A stretch of DNA of 12,394 nucleotides from WJKR01 sp964556395 (GTDB lineage: Archaea > Nanobdellota > Nanobdellia > Woesearchaeales > WJKR01): assembly GCA_964556395.1 (NCBI GenBank), contig CAZKVR010000017.1, positions 1 to 12,394 on the forward strand, written 5' to 3'. This document shows positions 6,565-12,372 of this stretch, piece after piece. The notes under the pieces were generated by a model. That model did no database searches and had not been told where the DNA came from. It saw nothing but the letters and a program-made list of their open reading frames with translations. The translations under genes were made by a program, and so were the position numbers. The first letter of the stretch is position 1. The number at the start of each line of letters is the position of its first letter.

Positions 6565-6931
6565 AGAACTTTTCTTTCGTCCTCTCGCTTCCTGGTTGTT
6601 GGCGCTTGTAGACGTGCATCGGGGTGTTGTCGAGCCGTGCTTCGAGGTTCTTCACCGCTGCGAACACCTTCTCGTGGTCTTGCTCTTGCGCGTACGTTTG
6701 GAGGGTCTTCCAGTGCTGGTCTGACATGACGTGGCTGTGGAACGGCGCCGTCTCGGCGTGGTGTTCTTGGTCTCGGGGGTAGAATTCTGGGAGCCAGTCC
6801 TGGTCTGAGTGGAGTAGTACCGTGTACCGCTGGTTTCCTTCTTCTTGTAGGATGATGCCTTTCCTCGTCGTCTGCTCGTAGAGGATCGCTTGCGGGAGCA
6901 TTCCTTGCGGGTAGTATTCGATGAGCGCCAT
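6563..6931 (-). CDS. Small protein of unknown function
   Basis: 122 residues, soluble, no family recognised. The N-terminal half alternates short strand-like segments (ALIEYYPQG, KGIILQEEGN, YTVLLHSDQDW). A His/Glu-rich stretch follows (EHHAETAPFHSHVM, about residues 56-69) that could bind metal. The C-terminal half is helical (HWKTLQTYAQEQDHEKVFAAV) and ends in a basic, disordered-looking tail. The ATG at 6931 has a weak TATA-like CTAATTAACC centred about 29 bases upstream. The gene lies just downstream of, and on the same strand as, the truncated helicase, with 42 bases between them, but it shows no helicase motif, so it is not the missing half. It converges with the DEAD-box gene with a 10-base gap. 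Confidence 0.6.
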   Translation of the reverse strand: MALIEYYPQGMLPQAILYEQTTRKGIILQEEGNQRYTVLLHSDQDWLPEFYPRDQEHHAETAPFHSHVMSDQHWKTLQTYAQEQDHEKVFAAVKNLEARLDNTPMHVYKRQQPGSERTKEKF

Positions 6932-6954
6932 GTTCCTTGTCGGGTTGGCGTCCT

Positions 6955-6964
6955 GGTTAATTAG
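6955..6964 (-). promoter_or_regulatory. Weak TATA-like element before the 122-residue protein gene
   Basis: On the minus strand CTAATTAACC is centred about 29 bases before the ATG at 6931. It is the most AT-rich stretch in the 42-base gap after the truncated helicase. It departs from the stronger TATA forms elsewhere in the window. Confidence 0.35.
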
Positions 6965-6973
6965 GCTTTCTGT

Positions 6974-7633
6974 TCACGTCTCGTACCTGATGTCGCCGTC
7001 CGTGTACACGCCTTTGTGGAGTTTGACTGGCCGCCACTCGTCCTGCACGAGTTTTGCGTCCAGCCACGCCGCGAGTTCTTCAGGGTTGCCGATCGTGGCC
7101 GACAGTCCGATGAGCTGGTGTCGTGGGAGTAGTTTTCGGAGGAGGCTGATGACGACTTCCAGCGTCGGCCCCCTGCTCTGGTCGTTGAGGAGGTGTATCT
7201 CGTCGACGATGACTGTCTTCACGCTTTTCAGCCACGGCGTGTGGTGTCTGAGTAGCGAGTCGAGCTTCTCGCTCGTGAGTATGATGAGGTCGTACTTCTC
7301 CAGATAGCGGTCGTCCGAGTCTCTTTCTCCGCTGCTCATCCCGACCTTGAGGCCTGGGTAGTCTTTCCTGAACGAGTGGAGTTTCTCGCTCGCCAGCGCT
7401 CTCAGGGGTACGACGTAGAGTGCTTTGGCGTGGTGTTCCTTGATGCCGTGGATGGCTGCCATCACGCCTACCAGGGTCTTGCCTGACGCCGTGGGGGTGC
7501 AGACGAGGAGGTTTTCGTCTTGGAACAGGCCTGCGGTGATGCTCTTGGCTTGGCTCGGCCTGAGCTCTTCGATGCCTTGTCCTTTGAGCAGTTGTTTCAG
7601 GTGGCTTGGGATGTCGGCTTGGTCGACGCGCAT
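6974..7633 (-). CDS. Truncated Hel308/Ski2-type helicase: RecA1 domain only
   Basis: 219 residues covering only the first ATPase lobe of a superfamily 2 Hel308/Ski2-type helicase. Motifs are intact: IEELRPSQ (21-28), Walker A TPTASGKT (46-53), VPLRALASEK (75-84), SSGERD (100-105), DEIH (144-147) and LSAT (177-180). The reading ends with a clean TGA just after the RPVKLHKGVYTDGDIRY segment that in Hel308 leads towards the second lobe. Full Hel308 proteins have about 700 residues, so RecA2, the winged helix and the ratchet domain are missing. The 42 bases downstream and the next gene hold none of it. The ATG at 7633 has CATAAAAAC 26 bases upstream, so it still looks expressed. It may be a decaying gene, a split gene whose other half is elsewhere, or an independent ATPase lobe. 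A helicase using only this half is not expected to translocate. Confidence 0.8.
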   Translation of the reverse strand: MRVDQADIPSHLKQLLKGQGIEELRPSQAKSITAGLFQDENLLVCTPTASGKTLVGVMAAIHGIKEHHAKALYVVPLRALASEKLHSFRKDYPGLKVGMSSGERDSDDRYLEKYDLIILTSEKLDSLLRHHTPWLKSVKTVIVDEIHLLNDQSRGPTLEVVISLLRKLLPRHQLIGLSATIGNPEELAAWLDAKLVQDEWRPVKLHKGVYTDGDIRYET

Positions 7634-7654
7634 GCTTTCTCGTGGTTAGAGGTT

Positions 7655-7663
7655 GTTTTTATG
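7655..7663 (-). promoter_or_regulatory. TATA element of the truncated helicase gene
   Basis: On the minus strand CATAAAAAC is centred about 26 bases before the ATG at 7633, predicting a leaderless mRNA. It is divergent from the promoter at 7715-7722. Confidence 0.55.
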
Positions 7664-7714
7664 CCTTCCTGCCGTGCGTGTCCTGTGTCTCCGTGGTTGC
7701 GTGACAACGATAGG

Positions 7715-7722
7715 TTTTTATA
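7715..7722 (+). promoter_or_regulatory. TATA element of the helical protein gene at 7748
   Basis: TTTTTATA is centred about 29 bases before the ATG at 7748. The surrounding AGGTTTTTATATG (7712-7724) is identical to 3060-3072, the promoter of the other small helical protein. Confidence 0.65.
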
Positions 7723-7747
7723 TGACTCGCTCCTTGGTCTCGTCTGT

Positions 7748-8194
7748 ATGGCTCGTGAACCCCGGCTGAAGAAACACTTGGATTCCTTCGTCGCGAGTAG
7801 GGCTGATGCCAACCGGGTCTTCTCCTCTCCTCTGGTGAGTGACGCCGCTGACATCAGGCGTTTGGACAAGCATGTCAAGGAGTTCATGGAGCTCTTGCGT
7901 AAGGATGCCGGTGAGCACGAGGTCGAGGCTTTGAAGAAGCATGCCAAGGAGTTCGAGGAGGAGTTGCATGACGAGCTCGAGTACCTCTTCCTCGCCACGC
8001 GTCAGGACTTGGAGTTGTACCAGCGCATCCTCAAGGCTCTTTCTGACTATCGCAAGGAGTTGCGCAAGATTTCCGGCGAGGTTGATATGAAGTTCTTGGC
8101 GTCTTCCGAGTTGAATTATGCTGACTTGTTGTTGCGGTCCGCCCATGAGAAGCTGGACACCCTCGCCTTGCTGTTCAAGAAGCTCCGGCAGTGA
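7748..8194 (+). CDS. Helical protein of unknown function
   Basis: 148 residues, almost entirely helical by eye, no cysteine, no membrane segment. Helices cover about residues 33-55 (IRRLDKHVKEFMELLRK), 57-100 (HEVEALKKHAKEFEEELHDE and LATRQDLELYQRILKAL) and 125-147 (LNYADLLLRSAHEKLDTLAL). The repeated K-H-x-K-E-F pattern (KHVKEF, KHAKEF) suggests two related helices of an antiparallel bundle. No family recognised; it could be a scaffold or an interaction partner. The ATG at 7748 fits the TATA spacing; the longer in-frame ORF from 7520 runs antisense through the helicase gene and past the promoter, so it is rejected. It precedes the Mtr4-like helicase by 43 bases on the same strand, but that gene has its own promoter. 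Confidence 0.75.
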   Translation: MAREPRLKKHLDSFVASRADANRVFSSPLVSDAADIRRLDKHVKEFMELLRKDAGEHEVEALKKHAKEFEEELHDELEYLFLATRQDLELYQRILKALSDYRKELRKISGEVDMKFLASSELNYADLLLRSAHEKLDTLALLFKKLRQ

Positions 8195-8205
8195 GGCGCC
8201 GATAG

Positions 8206-8215
8206 TCTTATAAAG
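8206..8215 (+). promoter_or_regulatory. TATA element of the Mtr4/Ski2-like helicase gene
   Basis: TCTTATAAAG is centred about 27 bases before the ATG at 8238. It begins only 12 bases after the stop codon of the preceding gene. It indicates separate transcription and a leaderless mRNA. Confidence 0.65.
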
Positions 8216-8237
8216 CCTCGTCTACCTTTCTCTTGCT

Positions 8238-10169
8238 ATGCGTTTCAAGGATTTCGTTCTCGACCCGTTCCAGGAGGATGCCATCCGTGCCGTGGAGGAC
8301 AACCATTCCGTCGTCGTCTCCGCCGCGACTGGTACTGGCAAGACCCTCATCGCCGATTACACCATCGACAAGTTCCTCGACAAGGACCGCCGTATAGTCT
8401 ACACGGCTCCTATCAAGGCGTTGTCCAACCAGAAGTTCAAGGACTTCAAGAGGGATTATGGCGAGGAGAACGTCGGCATCATGACCGGCGACGTCGTGGT
8501 GAATCCTGACGCCCCGTTGTTGGTGATGACGACCGAGATTTACCGTAACATGTTGTTGGCGCGTGACATCATGGTGGATGAGATATCCTACGTCGTGTTC
8601 GATGAGATTCATTACATGAACGATCCCGAGCGGGGGACTGTGTGGGAGGAGTCGATAATCTTCAGTCCCGAGCACGTCCGGTTCCTCTGCTTGTCCGCCA
8701 CCATCCCTAATGCCGAGCAGTTCGCCTCGTGGATCCAGAGCATCAAGGGCCACCGGGTCGAGGTGGTCCGGTATGCCAAGCGCGCCGTGCCGTTGGAGCA
8801 TTACGTGTATGACTCCGAGGCTGGCATGACGACCGCTCCTAAGTTGAAGGAGTTGATGCAGATACCGTCGTATGACCAGGCGCGCGGCAACCGTCGTAAG
8901 AATGGTCGTGGTAGGCGTAAGGATGACACGCCTGCTCCCAAGCCCGAGCAGGTCATCATGGAGATGGGTGAGAAGTTGCCGGCCATCGTCTTTTCTTTCT
9001 CCCGTAAGGCTTGTGAGAACGAGGCGAAGTCGTTGGTGAAGAGGCATGATTTCGTCAAGGGTGGTGAGGATCAGCGTCGCGTCACCGAGGTGTATCGCAA
9101 GCACTTCACGCCTGAGGTGAACCGTATGCGTACTACTGCCTTGTTGCGGCAGTGCTTGTCCCGTGGCGTCGCCTTCCACCATGCTGGCTTGTTGCCGCAG
9201 CACAAGGAGGCTGTCGAGGAGCTCTTCGCCGAGGGTCTCGTCCAGGTGTTGTTCGCGACCGAGACGTTCTCTGTCGGCATCAATATGCCTGCGAAGACTG
9301 TCATCTTCAATGGCTTGCGCAAGTTCGACGGCCGTTCTTTCAGGCTCATCAACTCTAAGGAGTACTTCCAGCTCGCTGGCCGTGCTGGTCGGCGTGGTAT
9401 CGACACCGTCGGCTACGTCGTGGCTCTTATCGATCGTCGTGACGTCTCCATGGATGAGTTCATGAAGGTGTCCAAGGCTGATACCGAGCCTATCCTCAGC
9501 CAGTTCTCGTTGTCCGTCAACACGGTGTTGAACCTGGTGGCGCAGTTCGACGAGGTTGAGATCGAGCGCATCCTCAAGAGCAATTTCGATTACTTCCTGC
9601 GTCGGAAGCAGAGCGAGAAGCAGGTGCGCATCATGGCTTCTTTCAACAACAAGCGCAAGCAGCTCCGCCGTATGGGGTACTTGACGTCTCAGGACGAGCT
9701 CACGGACAAGGGTGTGTTCGCGCGTTACATCTACTTCGAGGAGTTGTTGGTGTCGGAGGTGTTCGCTACACGCCTCCATGAGTCCTTGTCTGACGTCGAG
9801 GTGTTGCAGGTGATCGCCGGCATCATCTATGAGTCTCGTTCGAACGATCACTTCTCGTTCAAGGGCATCCAGAAAGCCTATAACAAGTTGGTGAAGAAGC
9901 TGTCTCAGAATGATTACGTGGAGAAGAAGCTTAACAAGCTGTCATTGAAGCGTATGATGGCTATCACCGGCGCGTGGGCTTCGGGGGCTTCCTTCACCGA
10001 CCTGATGTCTCTCGCCAGCCTGGCTGAGGGCGACATCATCAGGTTGTTCCGGCGCATCATCGACATGATAGGCCAGATAGAGCGCGCGACGGTGGATTAC
10101 GACCTGAAGGGCCGTCTCAGGCGCTGCCAGGACGTGATCGACCGCGACCTCGTGGCCGTCGAGTTCTAG
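8238..10169 (+). CDS. Mtr4/Ski2-like superfamily 2 RNA helicase
   Basis: 643 residues. ATP-dependent helicase of the Ski2/Mtr4/HelY group, whose members feed RNA to exosome-type nucleases. Visible motifs: FQEDAI Q-like motif (11-16), Walker A AATGTGKT (29-36), APIKALSNQKF (57-67), DEIHYMNDPERGTVWEE (122-138, typical of the Mtr4/Ski2 branch rather than Hel308), LSATIPN (152-158), IVFSFSRKACE, FHHAGLLPQHK, FATETFSVGINMPAKTV and QLAGRAGRRGID (378-389). A basic Arg/Lys/Gly linker lies between the two lobes (about 216-235). A helical C-terminal region of about 200 residues could be a shortened DSHCT-like domain. At about 640 residues it is much shorter than eukaryotic Mtr4 (about 1000), and I see no arch/KOW insertion. 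The TAG stop shares CTAG with the convergent gene. Partners in the cell would be the archaeal exosome or RNase J, an inference from family. Confidence 0.92.
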   Translation: MRFKDFVLDPFQEDAIRAVEDNHSVVVSAATGTGKTLIADYTIDKFLDKDRRIVYTAPIKALSNQKFKDFKRDYGEENVGIMTGDVVVNPDAPLLVMTTEIYRNMLLARDIMVDEISYVVFDEIHYMNDPERGTVWEESIIFSPEHVRFLCLSATIPNAEQFASWIQSIKGHRVEVVRYAKRAVPLEHYVYDSEAGMTTAPKLKELMQIPSYDQARGNRRKNGRGRRKDDTPAPKPEQVIMEMGEKLPAIVFSFSRKACENEAKSLVKRHDFVKGGEDQRRVTEVYRKHFTPEVNRMRTTALLRQCLSRGVAFHHAGLLPQHKEAVEELFAEGLVQVLFATETFSVGINMPAKTVIFNGLRKFDGRSFRLINSKEYFQLAGRAGRRGIDTVGYVVALIDRRDVSMDEFMKVSKADTEPILSQFSLSVNTVLNLVAQFDEVEIERILKSNFDYFLRRKQSEKQVRIMASFNNKRKQLRRMGYLTSQDELTDKGVFARYIYFEELLVSEVFATRLHESLSDVEVLQVIAGIIYESRSNDHFSFKGIQKAYNKLVKKLSQNDYVEKKLNKLSLKRMMAITGAWASGASFTDLMSLASLAEGDIIRLFRRIIDMIGQIERATVDYDLKGRLRRCQDVIDRDLVAVEF

Positions 10170-10564
10170 AGCTGGAGGCTCGCCCGGACCAGGCTGTGCT
10201 GGATGAGCGCTTCCAATACTCTTTGTTCTCCTGGGGTGAAGCTCTTGTTCAATTCCTTGACGCCGATGAACAATGCTTTGCCCTTGCTGTCTTCTTTCGT
10301 GTTCACCCTGATGCTCGTCGTCTGTTTTTCCGACCCTTCGCCGTAGCTGTGGTAGAAGCTGGCTTCTGACCGGCGTCCTTCGAGGACTAGCAGGACTTCT
10401 CCGAGCTCTATGTCGTTCATCTTCACCTTCTTCCACTCCCACTCCTTGCCTTTCTCGACTCCGAAGTGGAAGAACACCACGCCGTCCGCGTACAGGAGGT
10501 ATTTGAAGCAGTTACCCTTGCCGAAGAAGCTCCGCTTCACGACTGTCTTTGGTGGCTTGTCCAT
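10166..10564 (-). CDS. Unknown 132-residue protein, possibly nucleic-acid binding
   Basis: 132 residues, basic and aromatic-rich at the N-terminus (VVKRSFFGKGNCFKYLLYAD). Strand-like segments alternate (VVFFHFGVE, WEWKKVKM, ASFYHSYGEG, TTSIRVNTK, GKALFIGVKEL), with a helix LGEVLLVLEGRR in the middle and a C-terminal helix (PGEQRVLEALIQHSLVRAS). Two strand-plus-helix repeats of this kind recall the single-stranded nucleic-acid binding folds of PC4 or PurA, but I cannot assign the family; treat that as a hypothesis. The ATG at 10564 has a TTTAAATAAT element about 26 bases upstream, so it is probably leaderless. The stop overlaps that of the convergent Mtr4-like helicase by four bases. Its promoter has the CCCACTGGACAA element also found before the toxin gene. 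Confidence 0.7.
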   Translation of the reverse strand: MDKPPKTVVKRSFFGKGNCFKYLLYADGVVFFHFGVEKGKEWEWKKVKMNDIELGEVLLVLEGRRSEASFYHSYGEGSEKQTTSIRVNTKEDSKGKALFIGVKELNKSFTPGEQRVLEALIQHSLVRASLQL

Positions 10565-10585
10565 GGCTGTAGGGGTGGCTTCTGG

Positions 10586-10595
10586 ATTATTTAAA
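10586..10595 (-). promoter_or_regulatory. TATA element of the 132-residue protein gene
   Basis: On the minus strand TTTAAATAAT is centred about 26 bases before the ATG at 10564. The 12-base repeat CCCACTGGACAA lies 14 bases further upstream. Confidence 0.6.
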
Positions 10596-10609
10596 CCCTC
10601 GCTGCGCGG

Positions 10610-10621
10610 TTGTCCAGTGGG
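10610..10621 (-). repeat. 12-base direct repeat, copy 1 (CCCACTGGACAA on the minus strand)
   Basis: Identical to 11204-11215. It lies 14 bases upstream of the TATA element of the 132-residue protein gene and just beyond the 3' end of the toxin islet. It may be an operator, a promoter duplication or a boundary repeat. A 12-mer match by itself is not statistically strong in a window of this size. Confidence 0.5.
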
Positions 10622-10634
10622 TCTTTCTTGAGAA

Positions 10635-10748
10635 CTAGTGCTTGTCCGGGTCGAATGGTTGTACCTTTCCCCGTCGGGCCTGCCTGAGGGATCGTTTCAT
10701 GCTTTCAAGGAACCGGTTCTGCTCCTCCAGCGATTTCTCTGAGGTCAT
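10635..10748 (-). CDS. Tiny ORF B (37 residues), possible antitoxin part
   Basis: Thirty-seven residues: MTSEKSLEEQNRFLESMKRS followed by LRQARRGKVQPFDPDKH. It is a single basic helix and a tail whose SLRQARRGKVQPFDP resembles the C-terminal toxin-binding segments of RelB/Phd-type antitoxins. The ATG overlaps the TGA stop of tiny ORF A (ATGA), implying translational coupling. It is the last member of the minus-strand toxin islet. It is too short to be sure it is expressed. If ORFs A and B were once one protein, it would have had about 66 residues, a usual antitoxin size. Confidence 0.45.
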   Translation of the reverse strand: MTSEKSLEEQNRFLESMKRSLRQARRGKVQPFDPDKH

Positions 10749-10834
10749 GGGTATCGCTCCTTCGCCTCGTGCAATTCTTTGACGACATCTCGTACGAGCC
10801 GTGCTCGCTCCGCCTCGAGTGGTTCCTTGGTCAT
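10745..10834 (-). CDS. Tiny ORF A (29 residues), possible antitoxin part
   Basis: Twenty-nine residues, one amphipathic charged helix (EAERARLVRDVVKELHEAKE). Its ATG overlaps the TGA of the toxin reading frame (ATGA), and its own TGA overlaps the ATG of ORF B in the same way. Such chained four-base overlaps are unlikely in non-coding DNA and suggest a translationally coupled three-gene operon. Function is unknown; an antitoxin or antitoxin fragment is the most natural guess from position. Confidence 0.45.
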   Translation of the reverse strand: MTKEPLEAERARLVRDVVKELHEAKERYP

Positions 10835-11155
10835 CCTCTGTCCTGTAAGGTGTTGTCTTTTAAATATTCTTTGAATTTATTTAAATGCTCTTGTATTTGT
10901 TTGATGGCTGCTCGTTGTTCTTTCTTATTGGAGATATTGACGAGCAATACGACGACTGTCTCTTCACCGACGAGATAATATATTCGGTAACCTTTATTCT
11001 TGAGTTCTCGGAGCCAAAGGGTATCCTAACGGTTTCCCGATGCTGAATGGGTCTTCCTGCACCTGTTTCAACTGTTTTTTGAAGCGTTCTCTGATGGATT
11101 TGGTTAACTGGTCGAATGCTTTAGTGAACTCCTCTGTCGCCATGAGTTTGTACAT
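10831..11155 (-). pseudogene. RelE/ParE-like toxin gene with a one-base frameshift
   Basis: The gene reads MYKLMATEEFTKAFDQLTKS and continues to EDPFSIGKPLGYP in one frame, then continues in another as WLRELKNKGYRIYYLVGEET, VVVLLVNISNKKEQ and a C-terminal helix ending QDRG. Removing one A from the AAA at 11016-11018 (one T of CCTTTGG on the coding strand) gives a continuous 107-residue protein, with GKPLGYPWLRELKNKGYRIYYLV, the pattern of archaeal RelE/ParE superfamily ribonuclease toxins. Uncorrected, translation stops at residue 53. The start at 11155 is supported by a TATA element 31 bases upstream. Codons are richer in A and T than in neighbouring genes (AAA, AAT, ATA, TTA), suggesting acquisition. 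It may be a silenced toxin, a programmed frameshift or a sequencing error. Confidence 0.75.
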
Positions 11156-11180
11156 CGGGCCTTTAGGGAAGATGAGGTCT

Positions 11181-11190
11181 GGTTTTATGT
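11181..11190 (-). promoter_or_regulatory. TATA element of the toxin operon
   Basis: On the minus strand ACATAAAACC is centred about 31 bases before the ATG at 11155. CCCACTGGACAA lies 13 bases upstream of it, the same arrangement as at the 10564 gene. Confidence 0.5.
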
Positions 11191-11203
11191 GCTGCTGCCG
11201 GAC

Positions 11204-11215
11204 TTGTCCAGTGGG
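11204..11215 (-). repeat. 12-base direct repeat, copy 2 (CCCACTGGACAA on the minus strand)
   Basis: Identical to 10610-10621. It lies between the divergent TATA elements of the toxin operon and the RNase D gene, so a bound regulator here could affect both. Confidence 0.5.
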
Positions 11216-11220
11216 GAAAG

Positions 11221-11228
11221 GTTTATGA
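11221..11228 (+). promoter_or_regulatory. TATA element of the RNase D gene
   Basis: GTTTATGA is centred about 29 bases before the ATG at 11254, consistent with a leaderless mRNA. The preceding GGGGAAAG could act as a BRE-like purine stretch. Confidence 0.45.
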
Positions 11229-11253
11229 ACTATCGGTTTCCTTCCGTCTTCTT

Positions 11254-12306
11254 ATGGCTTACGAGTACGTCGAGAAGGACGCCGTCTTGCGAGGCCTCGT
11301 CGAGGAGTGGCGGCGGTTCGATGACATCGCCGTCGACCTGGAGATGGAGGCCCACCTCCACCACTACGGCACCCACCTCTCCCTTGCTCAGGTGAGCGAT
11401 GGCGAGCGGGTGTGGCTCGTCGACATGTTGGCTATCCGGGACGCCTCTTCCTTCGTCAGCTTCCTCGAGGACGGTTCTGTGAGGAAGATCTTCCATGACG
11501 TGTCGTTCGACTTCCGCATCCTCGACCAGTTGTTGGATTGCCAGCCGCGGAACGTTTTTGACACCAAGGTGGCCGCCTTGTTGTTGGGCAAGGAGTCCTT
11601 GAGCCTGTCCGGCTTGCTGCACGACTACTTCGGCGTCGAGAAGGACGAGAAGTTCCAGAAGGTTGATTGGATGAAGCGCCCCTTGGATAAAGACATGCTG
11701 GCTTACGCCGCGGGCGACGTCACCCACTTGGTGCAGCTAGCGCATCTTTTGGAGGCCGAGCTCAAGGATCTCGGTCGTTGGCCGTGGTTCGAGGAGGAGA
11801 TGCGGGTCATCGAGGAGTCGTCCTACGCCGTCGAGGAGCGGACGTTCCATGGCGTCAAGGGTGCCGGGCGACTGTCTGACAAGGAGCGCGGCATCCTCAA
11901 GGAGCTCTACGACGTGCGTGACCGGCTGGCGGAGAAGGTTGACCGGCCGGTGTTCTTCATCATGCCTGACAAGCGGCTCGTACAGATGGCGCAGGACCCT
12001 CCGAAGAGCGTCGAGGCTTGGCGGTCCCTCAAGGGCGTCCACCCCATCGTGAAGCGCCAGGCGCCCTTGTTCTTCAAGGCTGTCGGCCGCGCCAGGCCGG
12101 TGGGCAAGCCGCCGGTCGAGAGGCCTAAGCGTCTTTCTGGCGAGCAGAAGCGCCGTTTGGATGACTTGTTGGCTCGTCGTGACAAGGCTGCTGCGAAGCA
12201 TGGCTTGGAGCCCCACCTCGTCGTGACGAAGGAGCAGGCCGTCCGGTTCGTCACCGGTGAAGAGGGTGTGTTGCGGCGGTGGCAGCGGTCGTTGCTCGAC
12301 GTGTGA
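11254..12306 (+). CDS. RNase D-like 3'-5' exoribonuclease with HRDC-like region
   Basis: 350 residues. A DEDD-family exonuclease that trims RNA 3' ends, in bacteria mainly tRNA precursors. Catalytic signatures: DLE at 28-30 (VDLEME, the DxE of ExoI), a His and Asp in KIFHDVSFDFRILDQL (ExoII, about 78-93), and YAAGDVTHL (about 151-159, the DEDDy ExoIII with Tyr and Asp). The LSLSGLLHDYFGVEKDEK stretch and DWMKRPLDKDMLAYA match the RNase D order. From about residue 205 to 280 a helical region with LKELYDVRDRLAEKVDRPVF and PDKRLVQMAQDPPKS is HRDC-like; a second, shorter one may follow at 290-350. The length is close to bacterial RNase D (about 375). The family is common in bacteria and eukaryotes but, as far as I know, sparse in archaea, so acquisition from bacteria is possible. 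The gene is divergent from the toxin operon. Confidence 0.93.
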   Translation: MAYEYVEKDAVLRGLVEEWRRFDDIAVDLEMEAHLHHYGTHLSLAQVSDGERVWLVDMLAIRDASSFVSFLEDGSVRKIFHDVSFDFRILDQLLDCQPRNVFDTKVAALLLGKESLSLSGLLHDYFGVEKDEKFQKVDWMKRPLDKDMLAYAAGDVTHLVQLAHLLEAELKDLGRWPWFEEEMRVIEESSYAVEERTFHGVKGAGRLSDKERGILKELYDVRDRLAEKVDRPVFFIMPDKRLVQMAQDPPKSVEAWRSLKGVHPIVKRQAPLFFKAVGRARPVGKPPVERPKRLSGEQKRRLDDLLARRDKAAAKHGLEPHLVVTKEQAVRFVTGEEGVLRRWQRSLLDV

Positions 12307-12316
12307 TAAACGAAAG

Positions 12317-12327
12317 CTTTTTAAAGG
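12317..12327 (+). promoter_or_regulatory. TATA element after the RNase D gene
   Basis: CTTTTTAAAGG, 11 bases after the RNase D stop, predicts transcription starting near 12349. It probably drives the gene or RNA that runs off the right edge of the window. Confidence 0.5.
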
Positions 12328-12372
12328 ATTGTTGTGGTGAGGTCTTATCGAGAGTGTGAGGTATTTGTGAAG

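Noticed and set aside
6563..6931. Possible second half of the truncated helicase
   Set aside because: It is far too short, has its own start and TATA-like element, and contains none of the RecA2 motifs (no Q-x-x-G-R-x-G-R).
7520..7747. N-terminal extension of the 148-residue protein
   Set aside because: It overlaps the truncated helicase gene antisense and crosses both divergent promoters.
8208..9851. Minus-strand ORF of 547 codons
   Set aside because: It is exactly antisense to the Mtr4-like helicase, whose motifs are unmistakable. The His/Leu/Asp-rich product is typical of a GC-rich antisense shadow.
10645..10660. GGGTCGAATGG, resembling a tRNA T-loop
   Set aside because: No acceptor, D or anticodon arm can be built around it, and it lies within tiny ORF B.
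10769..11228. Plus-strand ORFs (10769-10978, 11040-11228) in the islet
   Set aside because: They are antisense to the toxin reading frame, which has clear RelE-like sequence and a promoter on the minus strand.
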